The notes under the pieces: generated by a model
What the model was told of the DNA's origin: nothing
The model's input: only the letters and a program-made list of their open reading frames with translations
Databases searched by the model: none
Translations under genes and position numbers: made by a program
NCBI RefSeq assembly: GCF_020783655.1
Contig: NZ_JAJGQH010000005.1
Coordinates: 62,001-126,000 of the forward strand
DNA: 64,000 bases
From: Xanthomonas melonis
GTDB taxonomy: Bacteria > Pseudomonadota > Gammaproteobacteria > Xanthomonadales > Xanthomonadaceae
Reading direction: 5' to 3'
Part shown: piece by piece, positions 61,004 through 64,000 of the stretch
How positions within the stretch are numbered: the first letter of the stretch is position 1
Layout: each line of letters starts with the position of its first letter

Positions 61004-62686
61004 ATGAATCAGGCACGTCCTTGGTTGCAAAGCTATCCGGCCCGCGTGGCCGCCGAGATCGATCTGGAGCAGTTTCGTACCGTTGCCGAGGTCTTCGCCA
61101 CCTCGGTCAAACGCTTCGCCGATCGTCCCGCATATCACAGCTTCGGCAAGACCATCACCTATCGTGAGGTGGACCGGCTGGTCGACCAGTTCGCCGGCTA
61201 TCTGCTGGGCGAGCTGCAGTTGAAAAAAGGCGATCGCGTCGCCCTGATGATGCCCAACTGCCTGCAGTATCCGATCGCCACGTTCGGCATCCTGCGCGCC
61301 GGCCTGACCGTGGTCAACGTCAACCCGCTGTACACGCCGCGCGAACTCAAGCACCAGCTGATCGATTCCGGTGCCAGCGTGCTGGTGGTCATCGACAATT
61401 TCGGCACCACCGTGCAGCAGGTCATCGCCGACACCCCGGTCAGGCAGGTCGTCACCACCGGGCTTGGCGACATGCTCGGTTTCCCCAAGGGGCCGCTGAT
61501 CAACTTCGTGGTCAAGTACATCAAGAAGTTGGTACCCGACTATCGCATCAATGGCGCGATCCGTTTCCGCGAAGCGCTGGCGCTCGGCAGCAAGCACACC
61601 CTGCCCACGGTACAGGTGGAATCGGACGACATCGCCTTCCTGCAATACACCGGCGGCACCACCGGCGTGGCCAAGGGCGCGATGCTGACCCACCGCAACC
61701 TGGTCGCCAACATGCAGCAGGCGCACCAGTGGCTGGCCGGCACCGGCGAGCTGGAGGAAGGCGCCGAGGTGGTGATCACCGCGCTGCCGCTGTATCACAT
61801 CTTCGCACTCACGGCCAACGGCCTGGTCTTCATGAAGATCGGCGGCTGCAATCACCTGATCAGCAATCCGCGCGACATGCCCGGCTTCGTCAAGGAGCTG
61901 AAGAAGACCCGCTTCACCGCGTTCACCGGCGTCAACACGCTCTTCAACGGCCTGCTCAACACGCCCGGCTTCGACCAGATCGATTTCTCCTCGCTCAAGA
62001 TGACCCTGGGCGGCGGCATGGCCGTGCAGCGTTCGGTGGCCGAGCGCTGGAAGAAGGTCACCGGGCGGACCCTGGTCGAGGCCTACGGCCTGACCGAAAC
62101 CTCGCCGGCCGCCTGCATCAACCCGATGGACCTGAAGGACTACAACGGGTCGATCGGTCTGCCGATTCCGTCCACCGATGCCTGCATCAAGGACGACGCC
62201 GGCACCGCCCTGCCGATCGGCGAGATCGGCGAGCTGTGCATCAAGGGGCCGCAGGTCATGAAGGGCTACTGGAAGAAGCCCGACGAAACCGAGAAGGTGA
62301 TGGATGCCGATGGCTGGCTGCACACCGGCGACATCGCGCGGATGGACGAGCAGGGTTTCGTCTACATCGTCGATCGCAAGAAGGACATGATCCTGGTCTC
62401 GGGCTTCAACGTGTATCCGAACGAGATCGAAGACGTGGTCGCCACCATGCCTGGCGTACTGGAAGTGGCGGCGGTCGGCGTGCCGGACGAAAAGTCCGGC
62501 GAGATCGTCAAGGTGGTGATCGTCAAGAAGGACCCGGCCCTGACCGCCGACGACGTCAAGGCGCACTGCCGTGCCAACCTGACCGGCTACAAGCAGCCGC
62601 GCCTGGTCGAATTCCGCAAGGAGCTTCCCAAGACCAACGTCGGCAAGATCCTGCGCCGCGAACTGCGCGACGCGCCCAAGGGGTAA
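61004..62686 (+). CDS. rpfB: Long-chain fatty-acid-CoA ligase RpfB (FadD type)
   Basis: 560-residue ANL-superfamily ligase. AMP-binding signature [13 protein letters not shown], then [31 protein letters not shown] and the C-terminal catalytic KTNVGKILR with the adenylation Lys. Length and sequence fit FadD. Next to acnA(rpfA) in Xanthomonas, this gene is rpfB, which activates free fatty acids and takes part in turnover of the DSF signal. A strong TGGAGGGGGG precedes ATG 61004. In the rpf cluster, rpfF normally follows; here another module follows. Confidence 0.93.
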   Translation: MNQARPWLQSYPARVAAEIDLEQFRTVAEVFATSVKRFADRPAYHSFGKTITYREVDRLVDQFAGYLLGELQLKKGDRVALMMPNCLQYPIATFGILRAGLTVVNVNPLYTPRELKHQLIDSGASVLVVIDNFGTTVQQVIADTPVRQVVTTGLGDMLGFPKGPLINFVVKYIKKLVPDYRINGAIRFREALALGSKHTLPTVQVESDDIAFLQYTGGTTGVAKGAMLTHRNLVANMQQAHQWLAGTGELEEGAEVVITALPLYHIFALTANGLVFMKIGGCNHLISNPRDMPGFVKELKKTRFTAFTGVNTLFNGLLNTPGFDQIDFSSLKMTLGGGMAVQRSVAERWKKVTGRTLVEAYGLTETSPAACINPMDLKDYNGSIGLPIPSTDACIKDDAGTALPIGEIGELCIKGPQVMKGYWKKPDETEKVMDADGWLHTGDIARMDEQGFVYIVDRKKDMILVSGFNVYPNEIEDVVATMPGVLEVAAVGVPDEKSGEIVKVVIVKKDPALTADDVKAHCRANLTGYKQPRLVEFRKELPKTNVGKILRRELRDAPKG

Positions 62687-62730
62687 TCCACCAGCGCCAC
62701 CAGATCGCCAGCCTCCCGGCTGTCATCCGA

Positions 62731-62769
62731 CGCCCGCACTGCCGCCAGGCCTTGCGGGCGTTCTTATTT
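62731..62769 (+). terminator. Intrinsic terminator after rpfB
   Basis: Arms cgcccgca (62731-62738) and tgcgggcg (62753-62760), then ttcttattt. It lies 45 bases after the stop and separates rpfB from the toxin remnant. Confidence 0.7.
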
Positions 62770-62815
62770 CGCGACGCGAACTCAGATCGCACCGCTTTGT
62801 ATTTTCTGGCTGAAT

Positions 62816-63562
62816 TTGGCAACGCCGAAAATTCCGTATCGCCAGCCGGCCAATGCCACTGACCGTCCCAGCCTGAGCAGCGCCGACTGGCAACGCGACG
62901 CAGCGGACGGCCAATGGCATCGCATGGTCAAGATCGAGATCTCCGGCGCCAACGATCGCGGCAGCTATGTGCAGGAAACCGCCTCGCAGCGACGCGCAGC
63001 CGAGCTGGAGGCGCAAGCGCAGGACGTCATCGCCCGCAACATCGCCAACAGTCCCGGCGCGATCGCCGCGCGCTACGAACTGGCGCATCACCGTAGCGGT
63101 TGGGCGGCCGATGGCCTGCCGATGTCACCAGCGGTGCGGCAGGCGCTGCCCGATCCGGATGCGTTGACCGCTTCAGACGGCCAGCGCTACTACCGCAACA
63201 TCGAAGGCCAGTGGACCAGCAACGGCGCTCCACCCGATGGCAACCGCGTGCTGGAACTGGAGAGCACGCGCGCACTGCTGCAACCCGCACTGGCTGAGCA
63301 GGCGCAGGCGATTGCCGCCATCCGGGAAACGCCGCCGTCAGCGCAGGATCTGCAGCGCGAGCAAACGCAGTATCGCTATCGCATCATTGGCACCGAGTTG
63401 CAGCCGCAATGGCGCGAAGCGATCGAGCTGGCGACTCAAAGCACGCGCGAGGCGGAGGGACTTGCGGGCGATGGCGCGATGCAGTTGCAGCGCCGCCCGG
63501 GCGGCCAGTCCGGCGCCGATAGCCAGCCCAGCCATCTCAAGCGAACAGTTTGCTACGCTTGA
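62816..63562 (+). pseudogene. Likely remnant of a polymorphic toxin / T4SS-effector-like protein
   Basis: About 248 codons open from a TTG with no ribosome-binding site. The content resembles the non-catalytic middle region of large Xanthomonas/Stenotrophomonas toxins: DWQRDAADGQWHRMV, then DGQRYYRNIEGQWTSNG, NRVLELESTRALLQPAL and MQLQRRPGGQSGADSQPSH. In the complete proteins, as I recall them, an N-terminal domain precedes this and a toxin or XVIPCD part follows; here the frame stops after HLKRTVCYA. Both ends therefore seem lost. Directly downstream is a probable immunity gene. An intact gene with an unnoticed start cannot be ruled out. Confidence 0.5.
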
Positions 63563-63587
63563 TCGATAAAGCGTCTTGGAGCAGAAG

Positions 63588-64000
63588 GTGTCTACAGAGA
63601 ATAAACCCAAGAAAGGCGAGTTCTATCTCCTAAGGTCCGACGTGCGTGGCGGTGGTCGCGGGCATGGCGTGGAGTTCGAGAACGAAGATGCGGTGCCATT
63701 TTCCCTCGCCGACAGCCTGCCCGGAGAGGATGCGGGGCTGGCTTCATTGAAAGAGACCCCGCGCCTGCGCTACGACAGCTGCATCGGCGATATACCCAAT
63801 GATATGCATAGTGGATTCAAGAGCTACTGGCTGATCTCCGAGCCGCTCAAGCAGGTCCTTGAAGCTGCGGACCCTGAGGGCTTCGCCTTCGCTCTATGCG
63901 ACTTCCGACTGGAAGACGGTACGCCCGGGGCGCCGCATTACCTTTGCGAGGTGGTGCGGATTATCGATGCCATCGACGAGGAGGCATCCACCGTCAAGGT
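63588..64000 (+). CDS. Putative immunity protein (Imm11/DUF1629-like), 3'-truncated by window edge
   Basis: The frame is open from GTG 63588 to the end of the window, 137 codons seen. GGAG and AGAAGG lie just upstream. The sequence begins MSTENKPKKGEFYLLRSDV and contains SYWLISEPLKQVLEAADPEG and HYLCEVVRIIDAIDEEAS. This follows the layout of DUF1629/Imm11 immunity proteins ('..lis..l...le..dp......p.....g....y....v...da.d'). The neighbouring toxin remnant supports a toxin-immunity origin. The C-terminus is outside the window. Confidence 0.6.
   Translation, partial: MSTENKPKKGEFYLLRSDVRGGGRGHGVEFENEDAVPFSLADSLPGEDAGLASLKETPRLRYDSCIGDIPNDMHSGFKSYWLISEPLKQVLEAADPEGFAFALCDFRLEDGTPGAPHYLCEVVRIIDAIDEEASTVK

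Noticed and set aside
63387..63403. Sigma-54-like string TTGGCAC followed by TTGCA
   Set aside because: Spacer is one base short of the required GG-GC distance and it lies inside the toxin-remnant frame.

Overview
The window reads as chromosomal DNA of a Xanthomonas species (Xanthomonadaceae). The evidence is the high-GC coding style, the flhF-flhG-fliA-cheYZA order, a long run of chemoreceptor genes ending in WxEF peptides, a T4SS effector with the Xanthomonas-type C-terminal XVIPCD domain, and the aconitase / long-chain acyl-CoA ligase pair that heads the rpf (DSF quorum-sensing) cluster as rpfA-rpfB. No rRNA, tRNA or CRISPR array was seen.

Layout. (1) 1-5416: end of flhF, then flhG, fliA, cheY, cheZ and a short cheA, tightly packed on the plus strand. 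(2) 5417-16447: an accessory block that splits the usual gammaproteobacterial order ...cheA-(cheB)-motC-motD-parA-parP. It holds an XVIPCD effector with an HEXXH motif and its lipoprotein partner, a SymE-like toxin operon behind a structured leader, an AT-richer two-gene operon (unknown protein plus UvrD-like helicase) that looks like an undescribed defence module, and a TonB-dependent receptor. Three copies of one ~163-bp intergenic element (two direct, one partial inverted) divide the first part of this block into cassettes. (3) 16448-23147: motC, motD, a ParA ATPase, a ParP-like CheW protein with internal repeats, then STAS protein, second cheY and full-length cheA. (4) 23389-47632: eight methyl-accepting chemotaxis proteins, a stand-alone exported helical protein, a PilZ protein, cheW and a small exported protein. 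(5) 47845-52708: cheR, cheD, cheB and a PAS-GAF-AGDEF-EAL c-di-GMP protein in one operon. (6) 52981-64000: alpha/beta hydrolase, acnB behind a vapBC-type module, divergent acnA (rpfA), a lipoprotein, rpfB, then a toxin remnant and the start of an immunity gene at the place where rpfF would be expected.

How it works together. Regions 1, 3, 4 and 5 give a polar flagellum placement and gene-control set (FlhF/FlhG/FliA), the MotCD stator, and a complete adapting chemosensory pathway: receptors, CheW, two CheA kinases, two CheY, CheZ phosphatase, CheR/CheB/CheD adaptation and ParA/ParP polar array placement. Reading upstream regions by eye gives repeated matches to the FliA (sigma-28) consensus (TAAA or TCAA, about 15 bases, GCCGATAA-like) before motC, the STAS gene, the exported helical protein, several receptors, the PilZ gene, cheW and the small exported protein. 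This suggests that FliA encoded here drives much of the locus. cheR has a strong sigma-54 match. All functions are read from sequence motifs and remembered family features; no database search was run.
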